64,000 nt of DNA, taken from contig JAZQQY010000034.1 of assembly GCA_045629285.1 (NCBI GenBank), positions 184,459-248,458 of the forward strand, given 5' to 3'. The stretch comes from UBA1723 sp045629285. GTDB taxonomy: Bacteria; Bacteroidota; Bacteroidia; Bacteroidales; Paludibacteraceae. Below, in pieces: positions 55,007 to 62,938 of the stretch; position 1 is the first letter of the stretch, and each line of letters begins with the position of its first letter. The notes beneath the pieces are model-generated. The model was not told where the DNA came from. It did not search any database and was given only the letters and a program-made list of their open reading frames with translations. The position numbers were made by a program, and so were the translations under genes.

Positions 55007-55127
55007 GTTTCAAGTTTCAAGATTCAGGTTTCATGGAGTAAGTAGCAATGGAATCTGAGATATGAAACCATGTTATGACGGATGTCTTTTCCGTCATTCT
55101 TGAAACTTGATCCATAAAACATGAAAC
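55007..55127. repeat. Inverted heptad repeat element
   Basis: GTTTCAA, GTTTCAA, GATTCAG and GTTTCAT (55007-55034) are mirrored by TTGAAAC, TTGATCC, ATAAAAC and ATGAAAC (55100-55127). It ends 14 bases before the SUI1-like start, so it must carry or replace its leader. Confidence 0.82.
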
Positions 55128-55141
55128 TAAAGAAAACAAAT

Positions 55142-55474
55142 ATGGATTGGAAAGATTCGTTATCAGCGCTTAAGGGGACATTGCCTCAGGGTGATGCTGA
55201 ACCTGTTGTTGAGGAAAAGGCAGAAGAGAAGGTTGACGCACAGAATCTGATCGTCAGCTTTGAAAAGAAGGGTAGAGGAGGAAAGACTGCTACTATCGTA
55301 TCCGGTTTCACTTGTGATTTGGAGACAGTTCATCAGATTGCTGATGTCCTAAAGAAGAAACTTGCCACTGGAGGCTCGTACCGTGAAGAGGAGATTCTTC
55401 TTCAGGGCGACAAGCGTGATGCTGCTGTGGAGTGCCTTAAGAAGATGGGTCACAAGGCGAAGAGAGGTAATTGA
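55142..55474 (+). CDS. SUI1/eIF1-like translation factor (YciH)
   Basis: A 110-residue protein starting MDWKDSLSALKG. The SUI1 core is RGGKTATIVSGF with LKKKLATGGS. It is the YciH type, which affects start-site choice at the ribosome in some bacteria. Confidence 0.9.
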   Translation: MDWKDSLSALKGTLPQGDAEPVVEEKAEEKVDAQNLIVSFEKKGRGGKTATIVSGFTCDLETVHQIADVLKKKLATGGSYREEEILLQGDKRDAAVECLKKMGHKAKRGN

Positions 55475-55537
55475 GTTTCAGGTTTCAGGATCTTGTTACC
55501 TCTTACCTTTTACTTCTTACCTCTTACTTCTTGCATT
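55475..55537. repeat. Heptanucleotide tandem repeat, nine units
   Basis: GTTTCAG, GTTTCAG, GATCTTG, TTACCTC, TTACCTT, TTACTTC, TTACCTC, TTACTTC, TTGCATT: two different 7-base units run on without a break. It fills the whole gap between two convergent genes. Confidence 0.88.
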
Positions 55538-56075
55538 AAAGAAACATTTTCCCCCATTCGTCAAACTGCTTAAGCGGTTCTTCTCCGAACTTCTCTAGTT
55601 TGGCTCTTGATCTCTCGAATGTGCGTTCTTCACCCAAATGTGTTTTGCTGTAGAATTTGTCGGCGAAACAGATGATTTGCTCTTCGATGCTGACAGGGCG
55701 CATGTCACGGTGTGGAATAGGCATGTTGCGCTCAATGATTTGTTGGAGCGACAAACCAGTGCCGGTGTGACGTTCGGCCACCAAGGCATGACGAGGCAAT
55801 CCCTCTGCCTGAAGCAGTTCGCTGCCAAGGAAACCGTGGCAGATATACGGTGCCTCTCCCTCACAACAGATGCCTGGAGCATTTGTCTTGAAGATGCCGA
55901 TGTCGTGAAGCATTGCACCTTCCTCCACGAATTCTCTGTCCGCACCTAGTTCTGGATGTGCGTCGACAATCTTCAATGCTTTATCTGCTACTTCTCTTGA
56001 GTGAGTGACGAGAATGTGGTATAGCTTGCTGTCCTCGTCGTAATATTTCTTTATTATAGCTAGTGTATCGATCAT
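55536..56075 (-). CDS. HD domain phosphohydrolase
   Basis: A 179-residue HD/HDIG protein: LVTHSREVADKALKI gives the first His, EGAMLHDIGIFKTN the HD pair, and RHTGTGLSL later His. It is a metal phosphohydrolase of unknown substrate, in the cytosol. Confidence 0.88.
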   Translation of the reverse strand: MIDTLAIIKKYYDEDSKLYHILVTHSREVADKALKIVDAHPELGADREFVEEGAMLHDIGIFKTNAPGICCEGEAPYICHGFLGSELLQAEGLPRHALVAERHTGTGLSLQQIIERNMPIPHRDMRPVSIEEQIICFADKFYSKTHLGEERTFERSRAKLEKFGEEPLKQFDEWGKMFL

Positions 56076-56119
56076 AGTGATTCTGATTTTTTACAAAGGT
56101 ACGTAATATTTTTTAATGG

Positions 56120-56143
56120 GACGCACTGACGTGGCGTCTCTAC
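56120..56143. repeat. GTAGAGACG-type palindrome
   Basis: GACGC and GCGTC pair around ACTGACGTG; the right side ends GCGTCTCTAC. Confidence 0.65.
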
Positions 56144-56245
56144 ACAGACATGAAACAAAAAAGGCCGCTCGTTGTCAAAACGCACGGCCTTCAAACACTT
56201 AACCAATTAAAATTTCTATATCTTTTATTCTTTGTTTTGTCTTAT

Positions 56246-56791
56246 TCAGCATGCCTCTTTATTACTGGCCTTCTCCGCATCTTTTTTTCCCTTGCGGTAC
56301 TTGCGGAGCTCCTCCTGTACCTTGACGACTCTTTGGTTGGCACTGCCTCGCCAATCAAGACGCGGATCATACTTAGACTGGTCGAATCTGCCGTCGACAA
56401 TCACGTCAATGTAGCCAAGCAACGGTACAATTTCCTCTATTTCAAGCAATTCCTCAAATCTGTAGCCAGTGTAGACCCAGATGTTCTTACCTGTCTCTTT
56501 CTTGACTCTCTTTAGAATATAGCCGAAATCTTTTGGATTGAAGAAAGGATCACCTCCAGAGAAAGTGACACCGTCAAGAAGCGGATTCTCGTTGATGGAT
56601 TCAACGATTTCATCCACCATACTACGTTTCAACGGAAGACCTGCTAGCGGATTCCAACTGTTCGGATTCTGACAGCCAGGGCAGTGATGTCTGCATCCCG
56701 ACAAGTAAATCGAATAGCGGAAGCCCGGACCATCCACGATGGTCTCTGGGTATATTTTCATTATGTGAAGTTCTCCGATTAAATCTTCCAT
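56246..56791 (-). CDS. nrdG: Anaerobic ribonucleotide reductase activase
   Basis: A 181-residue radical-SAM protein starting MEDLIGELHIMKIYPE. The cluster motif CRHHCPGCQN (CxxxCxxC) and FSGGDPFFNP are typical. It makes the glycyl radical on NrdD. The nrdD gene, often just upstream, is not in the window. The 56876-57060 region upstream holds no further gene that I can see. Confidence 0.92.
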   Translation of the reverse strand: MEDLIGELHIMKIYPETIVDGPGFRYSIYLSGCRHHCPGCQNPNSWNPLAGLPLKRSMVDEIVESINENPLLDGVTFSGGDPFFNPKDFGYILKRVKKETGKNIWVYTGYRFEELLEIEEIVPLLGYIDVIVDGRFDQSKYDPRLDWRGSANQRVVKVQEELRKYRKGKKDAEKASNKEAC

Positions 56792-57060
56792 TTTTGTTAG
56801 TATTACGATTGCAAAGTTGGGAATAAAAAAGAGAAATAAGATGGAAAAAAATGAAAAGTTGCATACTAAAATCATAACTTGCTATTATCGGCACTGATAT
56901 GAAAAACGATACAAAAAAAGTGTTAAAAAGCTTGTATATTCACTCCTGATTCAAAGACGAATAAAAATGCAAGGAAACGCTAAAGTCGGGGTTGTAAGTA
57001 TGTTCTAAGTCATTGAAAAATGCGGTTTTACCAAAAACTGGAGAAAAACATCGGCTTTTA

Positions 57061-57092
57061 TTTGCAGAAATAGAGAATTCAAGTTACCTTTG
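57061..57092 (+). promoter_or_regulatory. Promoter of tRNA-Gln
   Basis: TTTG, 20 bases, TACCTTTG; the tRNA starts 40 bases later. Confidence 0.7.
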
Positions 57093-57131
57093 CACCCGCA
57101 AATGAGAGCCTAAAGGCTATCGAGTTGTGAT

Positions 57132-57201
57132 TGTCCTATGGTGTAATGGTAGCACACCGGTTTTTGGTACCGTTTGACTAGGTTCGAGTCCTAGTAGGAC
57201 A
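57132..57201 (+). tRNA. tRNA-Gln (anticodon TTG)
   Basis: Acceptor TGTCCTA with TAGGACA, D stem GTGT/GCAC, anticodon TTG in loop TTTTGGT, T stem CTAGG/CCTAG with loop TTCGAGT; no CCA encoded. A tyrosine recombinase gene lies 90 bases away, a common integration layout. Confidence 0.93.
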
Positions 57202-57210
57202 ACGTAAGAA

Positions 57211-57238
57211 AAGACGCTTCAGAGAAAGCGTCTTTTTT
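57211..57238 (+). terminator. Terminator of tRNA-Gln
   Basis: AAGACGCTT pairs with AAGCGTCTT; a T run follows. Confidence 0.9.
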
Positions 57239-57290
57239 TGTTTTTGTGGCTAAGAAGTAATTTGTTGGTATCTAGTGGGGTTAGGGTTGT

Positions 57291-58220
57291 CTATAGATTA
57301 TTGAGTTTGAGCATTTCCTCACTTTTTTGATTCTCTACAACCTCAACGTATGCTTCCATCGTTTCGTAGTCTTTGTGGCCCGTCCACTTCATGATTACGT
57401 CTCTTGGGATTCCCTTATATATACACAGGCATACGAATGTTCTGCGACCAGCGTGCATACTTAAGAATTCACATTTCTCTTTCACTTCGACACAACGTTC
57501 GGTGCCTACCATGTAGTTGTTCTCGATCATTTGTGTTAGTCCGATCTTTTTGCCGATGTTTTTCAACTCTTTGTTCAGCGGTATGAAGTCTCTTGGATAT
57601 AGATTGAATACGAATGAAGAACTGGTTTTATTCTGATATTTCTCCAGGATCTTGCGGCTATGGTTGTTGAGGTCAATGGATATTTTAGCGAGTGTTTTTT
57701 CTACTACAATTTCAATAGTGTCTTTTTTGATGTTTGCCCATGTAAGTCGCTGGATGTCGCTTACACGTAGACCAGTGAAGCAGGCGAAGACAAAAACATC
57801 TTGTGCAATCTCACTTTTCTCTGAGTCTGGTTTGTATGCCATAAACATTTTTAATTCCTCTTTGGAGAGAAATATTATGGTTCGTTTCACTTGTTTTATT
57901 CTTACAGCTTCTATTGGTGGTATGGATATGTCGTGCGATTCTACCCACCGCAGGAATCTCCTGACAAACATCATTACTTTTCTAGTGTATGTGTTTTTGT
58001 ACCTTTTCTCTGTGGTTAAGTACTTGTAAAACTCTGCCATTCCGTTCTTGTTGAAGAACGATACGTCTAGTTTGAACTCTTTGTCCTCTTTTTGTTTCCA
58101 AATTTCAAATGAAATGAACTTTTGCAAATGAGCGTGGTACGATTTGTAGGTTACTTTCTTTAGTTCTTGACGAAATTCAGTGTCCTCGACGAATTCTTTA
58201 CAAAGCTTGATTGCTTCCAT
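57291..58220 (-). CDS. Tyrosine-type site-specific recombinase (phage integrase family)
   Basis: A 309-residue protein with a SAM-like N-terminal arm (about 1-105) and a catalytic domain. Catalytic residues can be read: Arg in FTGLRVSDIQRL, His-x-x-Arg in SMHAGRRTF, His in WTGHKDYETM, Tyr in EAYVEV. It cuts and joins DNA at specific sites. It lies between tRNA-Gln and the Cas9 gene, which suggests a present or former integrated element; no duplicate of the tRNA end is visible in the window. Confidence 0.92.
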   Translation of the reverse strand: MEAIKLCKEFVEDTEFRQELKKVTYKSYHAHLQKFISFEIWKQKEDKEFKLDVSFFNKNGMAEFYKYLTTEKRYKNTYTRKVMMFVRRFLRWVESHDISIPPIEAVRIKQVKRTIIFLSKEELKMFMAYKPDSEKSEIAQDVFVFACFTGLRVSDIQRLTWANIKKDTIEIVVEKTLAKISIDLNNHSRKILEKYQNKTSSSFVFNLYPRDFIPLNKELKNIGKKIGLTQMIENNYMVGTERCVEVKEKCEFLSMHAGRRTFVCLCIYKGIPRDVIMKWTGHKDYETMEAYVEVVENQKSEEMLKLNNL

Positions 58221-58316
58221 GTTAAAACGTTTTTATTAAAGTGTCATCGTTGTAAATAAGGGCAACTTAATAAAAAACGTAATATGAAAGATTATCACGA
58301 ATCAACAATCTTTTGC

Positions 58317-58452
58317 TATCTTTGCGCCATCACAATTCACTTGCTTCGCCGCTAATGTAGCACCAGTAAGTCGTGAATTGCATCAAAAAACTTTTTAAAA
58401 CACAAAAGGGTGTATCAAAATGCAAATCATTTGATACACCCTTTGGGTTGTT
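58317..58452 (+). ncRNA. Candidate small RNA next to Cas9 (possible tracrRNA)
   Basis: A strong TATCTTTG box at 58317-58324 faces right. About 6 bases later a transcript would hold hairpin one, CAATTCAC...GTGAATTG (about 58333-58380), and hairpin two, AAAGGGTGTATCAAA with TTTGATACACCCTTT (58406-58445), followed by a T-rich run. That is a typical size and layout for a tracrRNA, but no CRISPR repeat is available to test pairing. Alternatively hairpin two is an insertion-sequence end or a plain terminator. Confidence 0.45.
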
Positions 58453-58547
58453 TTATTTGGAATCATGTCTACGACATCATCAAATCGAAATTATGCAACC
58501 GACACCATTTCGGTTGTCTGTGACAATCAAAATGGAATCGGCTACCC

Positions 58548-61500
58548 TCACGTTGTGAACATAGGGCCGATCTCTCCCAACCTGTTCACCTCCACCTTCA
58601 CACATTTCTCCTTGATCATCACACCGTCATCGGTGCGTGGAGTCTTGTTGTGAGCTCCGTATTCGGTTTCAGTCAAGTAGGCAGCTGCACTATAGGGTGC
58701 AAAGTAGGCGATGACCTGGAAACTGCTGGCGAATCTGTATACTCTTGATGTGTCGATGTTGCTCCAGTCTATGCCGTTGGCTTCCTCGTCGGCTGATGGC
58801 ACATAGACAAGATCGTTTGGCTGGAGATAGAATTGTAGTTTTGCATCCTCCAGTTCCTCATCCACATGTGGTTTGCCTGCTTTGTTTCTGTCGATCACAT
58901 CCTTTAGCGTGACTGTCTGGTATGTTCTTTTCCCTTCCCAATCTTCATAGACAGCGTAGTAGATGTTGAATCCTTTTTCTCCCTCCACAAATTTGGTCAG
59001 CTTGCTTCCTCTTGTGCCAAGTGGAAAACGGGAGTTGCCCATCTCAAAGATTCTCACTTTGTAGATAGGTTGATGCCACTTGCCACGATTAAGTGTCTCG
59101 ATGTTGTTGTTCAACTCCTCGATGCCGTCTGGAGAAAACGCAAGTGCTGGTTTGCCGTTGTAGCAATCAAGATGCTTGCTGAGTATCATACGGATTCCTG
59201 AGTCTGTCACTCTTTGGATCTTGCCGTAGTCGAATGTTTCGTCCAATGGTTTGCGAGTCGCATAGCAAGGATTCAACGCTCCGGTATAGAAGTACATATC
59301 CACTTTGTCTCCTACAGCCTCCTTGAATTCCTTCAACTTGCAGTTTCTCGTAGACATATTCTTTACAATCCTTCTCACGTCAGGATTCACAATCAAGTTC
59401 GGATTGGCAATGGCTTTCTTTATCGGTTCCTCTCTTTGGAGCTTCAACTTGACATTGCCGTATATTGTGTCTCGATGCAACGGATTGCGTAAGACCCAGT
59501 TCTCGCCTTCTTGCTTGACTCGCTTCTTGCTTGTCACGCCGTCCACTTCCACATACTTCTGATAATAGTTTGTGGAGCGAGTGATGATGCGATTCTTACT
59601 CTTGTAGCTTATGATTGTATCGTTAAGCAAATCCTCTGCATCGCTTGTGAATGAATCCCACGGCTTGATGAAAGCACCGTCTTTCTTCAATGCCATAAGA
59701 AGCGATTCTCTCTCTTTCGCTCTTTTCTCCTTATTGCCGATTAAGTCGACGTGACTTCTCGTGGCGCAGGCATTGACGATTGCTTCTTTCGTGCGTTGAC
59801 GGTGATCCATCTTGTTTTTCTTCAGCTGTGAACTGATTGGCAGCTGTGGAATCTGGTGTCCGTTGGAGTAGCCGACAAACACGTTTGTCGGCAACAGACG
59901 GTTGATTCTGACAAAGCGAGGAAGCAGAAGGTGATTCCACACGTCGTTCATTCCCCAATCCTTTTTCAGAACCGTCGACACGTTGCTGTTTATTATGATG
60001 ACATTCTTCGACACGTCTCCGTCTTCACTATCATCCTTGACTATCTTTGATAGCAGGGTAGTGAGCAGACCGTCGATATGCCTTGTCTCTTCATTTCTAT
60101 TGCCTTTTCCATTATTGTCGACGGGAATGTTCTCCATCAATAGTCTTGACAACTTTGACTGATTGACTGCATACTTCTCCTTCACAAAGGATTCGTAATT
60201 CTCCAAAGTGAGGATTTCGTCTTCGTCGGAAGACTTTTCTCCCTGGTGATTCTTGATGAACTCGTATGCCGTAAGAGAGCCTTTCATTTTGTTGACCTCT
60301 GCTTCGCAAATCACCTTGTTGGCAAACGAATCATCATAATATCTCGAAAGAGGGATGATATGCTCGATCTGATAGTCTTTCGTGAACAGACGCTCCAACG
60401 GCACAATCTTGCCCGTGTATGGCGAACGATATTTGCGTTTCAACCACTCAATGTAGGTCTTCAGTTCTGCCTTTGTCGCCCACTTCTTGCTATCGGCATT
60501 TGCGAATTTCTTGATTATATTCAAGATATTCTCATCAGCTGTCTCCGACGTTAGGATTCCCTCCTCAAAGATTCGGAAGATCTCCAGTTGCGACGGAGAT
60601 TCTTTCCTTACGTTGTCGATGTTATGCTCTGGTTCAGCCATCTCAGCCAGCATCACCTTTGCTCTGCGAATATTGACATCGTTCTCGGCAATCATACCAA
60701 GTGCCGACTTTCTCTCTGCATTGGTCTGCGTCAAATCTCTGTCTATGCTGACGTGGAATTCGTCTATCTTTCCATGCTTCTTCCAAAGATCACGCACGAT
60801 ACGCAACGTCTCCAATATCGATTGTTCAATGATCGGATTGGAGAAATCATACGACTTTGCTGTATTGATGTAGTTGTCAAGATGCTCTGGCAAACTCCAT
60901 TTTGATGAATCCGTCACATCGCCTATCTTGCCATACAACGTGTTGCAGGCAGATTCCAATGTCATCCCCTGACGCATCAAAGGCAACAGCTTCTTCACTG
61001 CCTTTGCCGAGTATGAACCGTAGTCTTTCTTGAACGCTGGAATATATCCTAATTTGTTGGCGAAGTCGTTTGCGTCGACATCAGGATGATTCTCTTTTAC
61101 ATATTTTTTTGAACAAAAAGTGGCAAGAGCTTTCTTCAATTCCTTTCTATGAGTGTTGGAATAGATGATGTGCCAGATCTGCTCGATTGTATTATCATCA
61201 GCATCAGTAATGCCGACTGCCGACAATCCATTTAAGATTGAAACTCTGGTATTACAGCCAGGACGAGGCTTGTCTGTGCGATAGTCCCATCGGTATGCTC
61301 CCAATTCTTTCTTCTTCTTTCCTGTGGCAATAATCAGGAATGTCATCATGTCGACGGAAGCAAGATTCCTTAATGAGTCAAACAATCTTGCTCTATCTTC
61401 TGCCTCCTTTATGAACTCTGCGGTCACCTCAGATTCAATGGATTCCGTCGGCCCATATTCAATCTTTTTTAGGATCTTTACATCAGCAAGCCACTTCCAC

Positions 61501-62831
61501 AGCATTAGGTCTTCATAGAGCGGATGCGAGCGAGCAATGCACTTCACTCCGTATTCAGTCCCTCCCGATCCCTTTGTCTTTTCAAACGGACAATTGCCGA
61601 TGTTGCTTTTCTTGATTGTGAGCGGGCGCTGGTATAGGATGATGTCGTCCTTGATCAAGTATGTGAAATCACGGGAAGCGATACTTCTGCGATAAGCTTC
61701 ATTATTGGGGTAGAGTAGAGTGATGCACTCCTGGTATAAATTGGCATCATTCAACTCCGGATGATATTCCTTCTGCTTTTCAAGGATCATCCTCAACTCC
61801 TTCTCGTAGAAAGTTCTGTCGACAGTCTGCACCGTCTTGCCAAGAACCTTCTGATATGGATCCACAATCAGCGAGTTGTAGATGTACTCGCCAACAGTCA
61901 TGCCGAAATCGTCAAGATCCTGCTCGGTCTTCTTTTTGAGCAAAGCCCAACGGTTTGTCCAATCATTGTTAGTCGGAATCGTGAAACGGCAATCCTGGCA
62001 GTCAAGATTCTCATCCCATTTCTCGTTGCCGTCCTTGTCGAGCTGCATCGACACGAAGATGGTCTTTCTTTGGCCAATCCAGCTCTGACCAATCCAATTT
62101 GATTCATCCTTCTTGAATAGCTTACCCTTCAATCCATCCTCAAGTTCAACGATATATAGGGTTGTATCTTTGAAAGTGATATTCGTCTTTGTGATGTTTA
62201 CAATCTCACCCTGAATGAAATACTCCTTTGTCTTCTTATTCGGTTCTTCACTTGGAATCTCATCGTAACCGATTCTATCCGTATAGCCACGTTTCTGCAG
62301 GAAAGACAACAGCACCCAAGCCAACTCTTCTTTGGTAATCTCCTTGCAGATCGCCTTTCTTCTCAGATAGTAGAGAGTCCAGTCATGAGAGACAGGAAAG
62401 TTGGTGTATAGATTATTGAACTCCTCCTGCATCTCATTGTAGGAGTCCATGAAGAGAAAAGAGTTCTTTCCATTTGGTGCCTTATTTGGATTTTGCATCC
62501 ATGCAAGTTTGGGTTCGGAATCACCGATAAACTTGCCATACTTGTCAAGATGCTTTGCATAGTGCGACGGAATGAATCCAAGATGATTCAGCACACGAAG
62601 CAGACGTTCACGTCGAAGACAAAACCTCTCCCTTCTGCGTCTTGCCTTACGAAGCTCAGTTCTCTCGGCAGTGTTGGACACAGATTCCCCCTGGGCAAAC
62701 TTGTTAAGTTTGTCTGCTCCGACTGGCAACACACGGCTACCTGCAGCAACAAGACGTTTCTTCTCTCCGTCTTCCACTACAGCCCAACCGATGCTGTTGG
62801 CACCTATGTTAAGACCGATTGTTAAGGACAA
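58548..62831 (-). CDS. cas9: Cas9 with degenerate RuvC and retained HNH nuclease
   Basis: A 1427-residue Bacteroidetes-type Cas9, one open frame. RuvC-I reads IGLNIGANSIGWAVVE, with Asn8 for the catalytic Asp. RuvC-II reads IDEFHVSIDRDLTQT, with Ser695 for Glu. RuvC-III reads DHRQRTKEAIV for the usual DHRHHAxDA, with Arg1013 and Glu1016 for His and Asp. The HNH domain reads YQIEHIIPLSRYYDDSF with His824, and EVNKMKG with Asn847, so it seems intact. The Arg-rich bridge helix (RKARRRRERF) is present. Translation must start at TTG (62831), as a stop lies two codons upstream. No other cas gene or array is in the window. Confidence 0.93.
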   Translation of the reverse strand: MSLTIGLNIGANSIGWAVVEDGEKKRLVAAGSRVLPVGADKLNKFAQGESVSNTAERTELRKARRRRERFCLRRERLLRVLNHLGFIPSHYAKHLDKYGKFIGDSEPKLAWMQNPNKAPNGKNSFLFMDSYNEMQEEFNNLYTNFPVSHDWTLYYLRRKAICKEITKEELAWVLLSFLQKRGYTDRIGYDEIPSEEPNKKTKEYFIQGEIVNITKTNITFKDTTLYIVELEDGLKGKLFKKDESNWIGQSWIGQRKTIFVSMQLDKDGNEKWDENLDCQDCRFTIPTNNDWTNRWALLKKKTEQDLDDFGMTVGEYIYNSLIVDPYQKVLGKTVQTVDRTFYEKELRMILEKQKEYHPELNDANLYQECITLLYPNNEAYRRSIASRDFTYLIKDDIILYQRPLTIKKSNIGNCPFEKTKGSGGTEYGVKCIARSHPLYEDLMLWKWLADVKILKKIEYGPTESIESEVTAEFIKEAEDRARLFDSLRNLASVDMMTFLIIATGKKKKELGAYRWDYRTDKPRPGCNTRVSILNGLSAVGITDADDNTIEQIWHIIYSNTHRKELKKALATFCSKKYVKENHPDVDANDFANKLGYIPAFKKDYGSYSAKAVKKLLPLMRQGMTLESACNTLYGKIGDVTDSSKWSLPEHLDNYINTAKSYDFSNPIIEQSILETLRIVRDLWKKHGKIDEFHVSIDRDLTQTNAERKSALGMIAENDVNIRRAKVMLAEMAEPEHNIDNVRKESPSQLEIFRIFEEGILTSETADENILNIIKKFANADSKKWATKAELKTYIEWLKRKYRSPYTGKIVPLERLFTKDYQIEHIIPLSRYYDDSFANKVICEAEVNKMKGSLTAYEFIKNHQGEKSSDEDEILTLENYESFVKEKYAVNQSKLSRLLMENIPVDNNGKGNRNEETRHIDGLLTTLLSKIVKDDSEDGDVSKNVIIINSNVSTVLKKDWGMNDVWNHLLLPRFVRINRLLPTNVFVGYSNGHQIPQLPISSQLKKNKMDHRQRTKEAIVNACATRSHVDLIGNKEKRAKERESLLMALKKDGAFIKPWDSFTSDAEDLLNDTIISYKSKNRIITRSTNYYQKYVEVDGVTSKKRVKQEGENWVLRNPLHRDTIYGNVKLKLQREEPIKKAIANPNLIVNPDVRRIVKNMSTRNCKLKEFKEAVGDKVDMYFYTGALNPCYATRKPLDETFDYGKIQRVTDSGIRMILSKHLDCYNGKPALAFSPDGIEELNNNIETLNRGKWHQPIYKVRIFEMGNSRFPLGTRGSKLTKFVEGEKGFNIYYAVYEDWEGKRTYQTVTLKDVIDRNKAGKPHVDEELEDAKLQFYLQPNDLVYVPSADEEANGIDWSNIDTSRVYRFASSFQVIAYFAPYSAAAYLTETEYGAHNKTPRTDDGVMIKEKCVKVEVNRLGEIGPMFTT

Positions 62832-62896
62832 TGTTTATATTTATATCACACCGTCTGGTTCAAGCTCCACTTTAGGGGTAGGGGGCTCATATATGG

Positions 62897-62924
62897 GTAG
62901 AGACGTCCCATGGAACGTCTCTAC
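62897..62924. repeat. GTAGAGACGT...ACGTCTCTAC palindrome upstream of cas9
   Basis: A 28-base palindrome with one mismatched pair around CCATGG. It is the cleanest member of the GTAGAGACG family and lies between the epimerase stop and the Cas9 start. T-rich sequence follows on the plus strand. Confidence 0.85.
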
Positions 62925-62938
62925 GATTTTTTTATATT

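Noticed and set aside
58401..58450. Terminal repeat of an IS1182-type element
   Set aside because: The GGGTGTATCAAA stem resembles ends of such elements, but no transposase or second end is nearby; kept as an alternative reading of the small RNA only.
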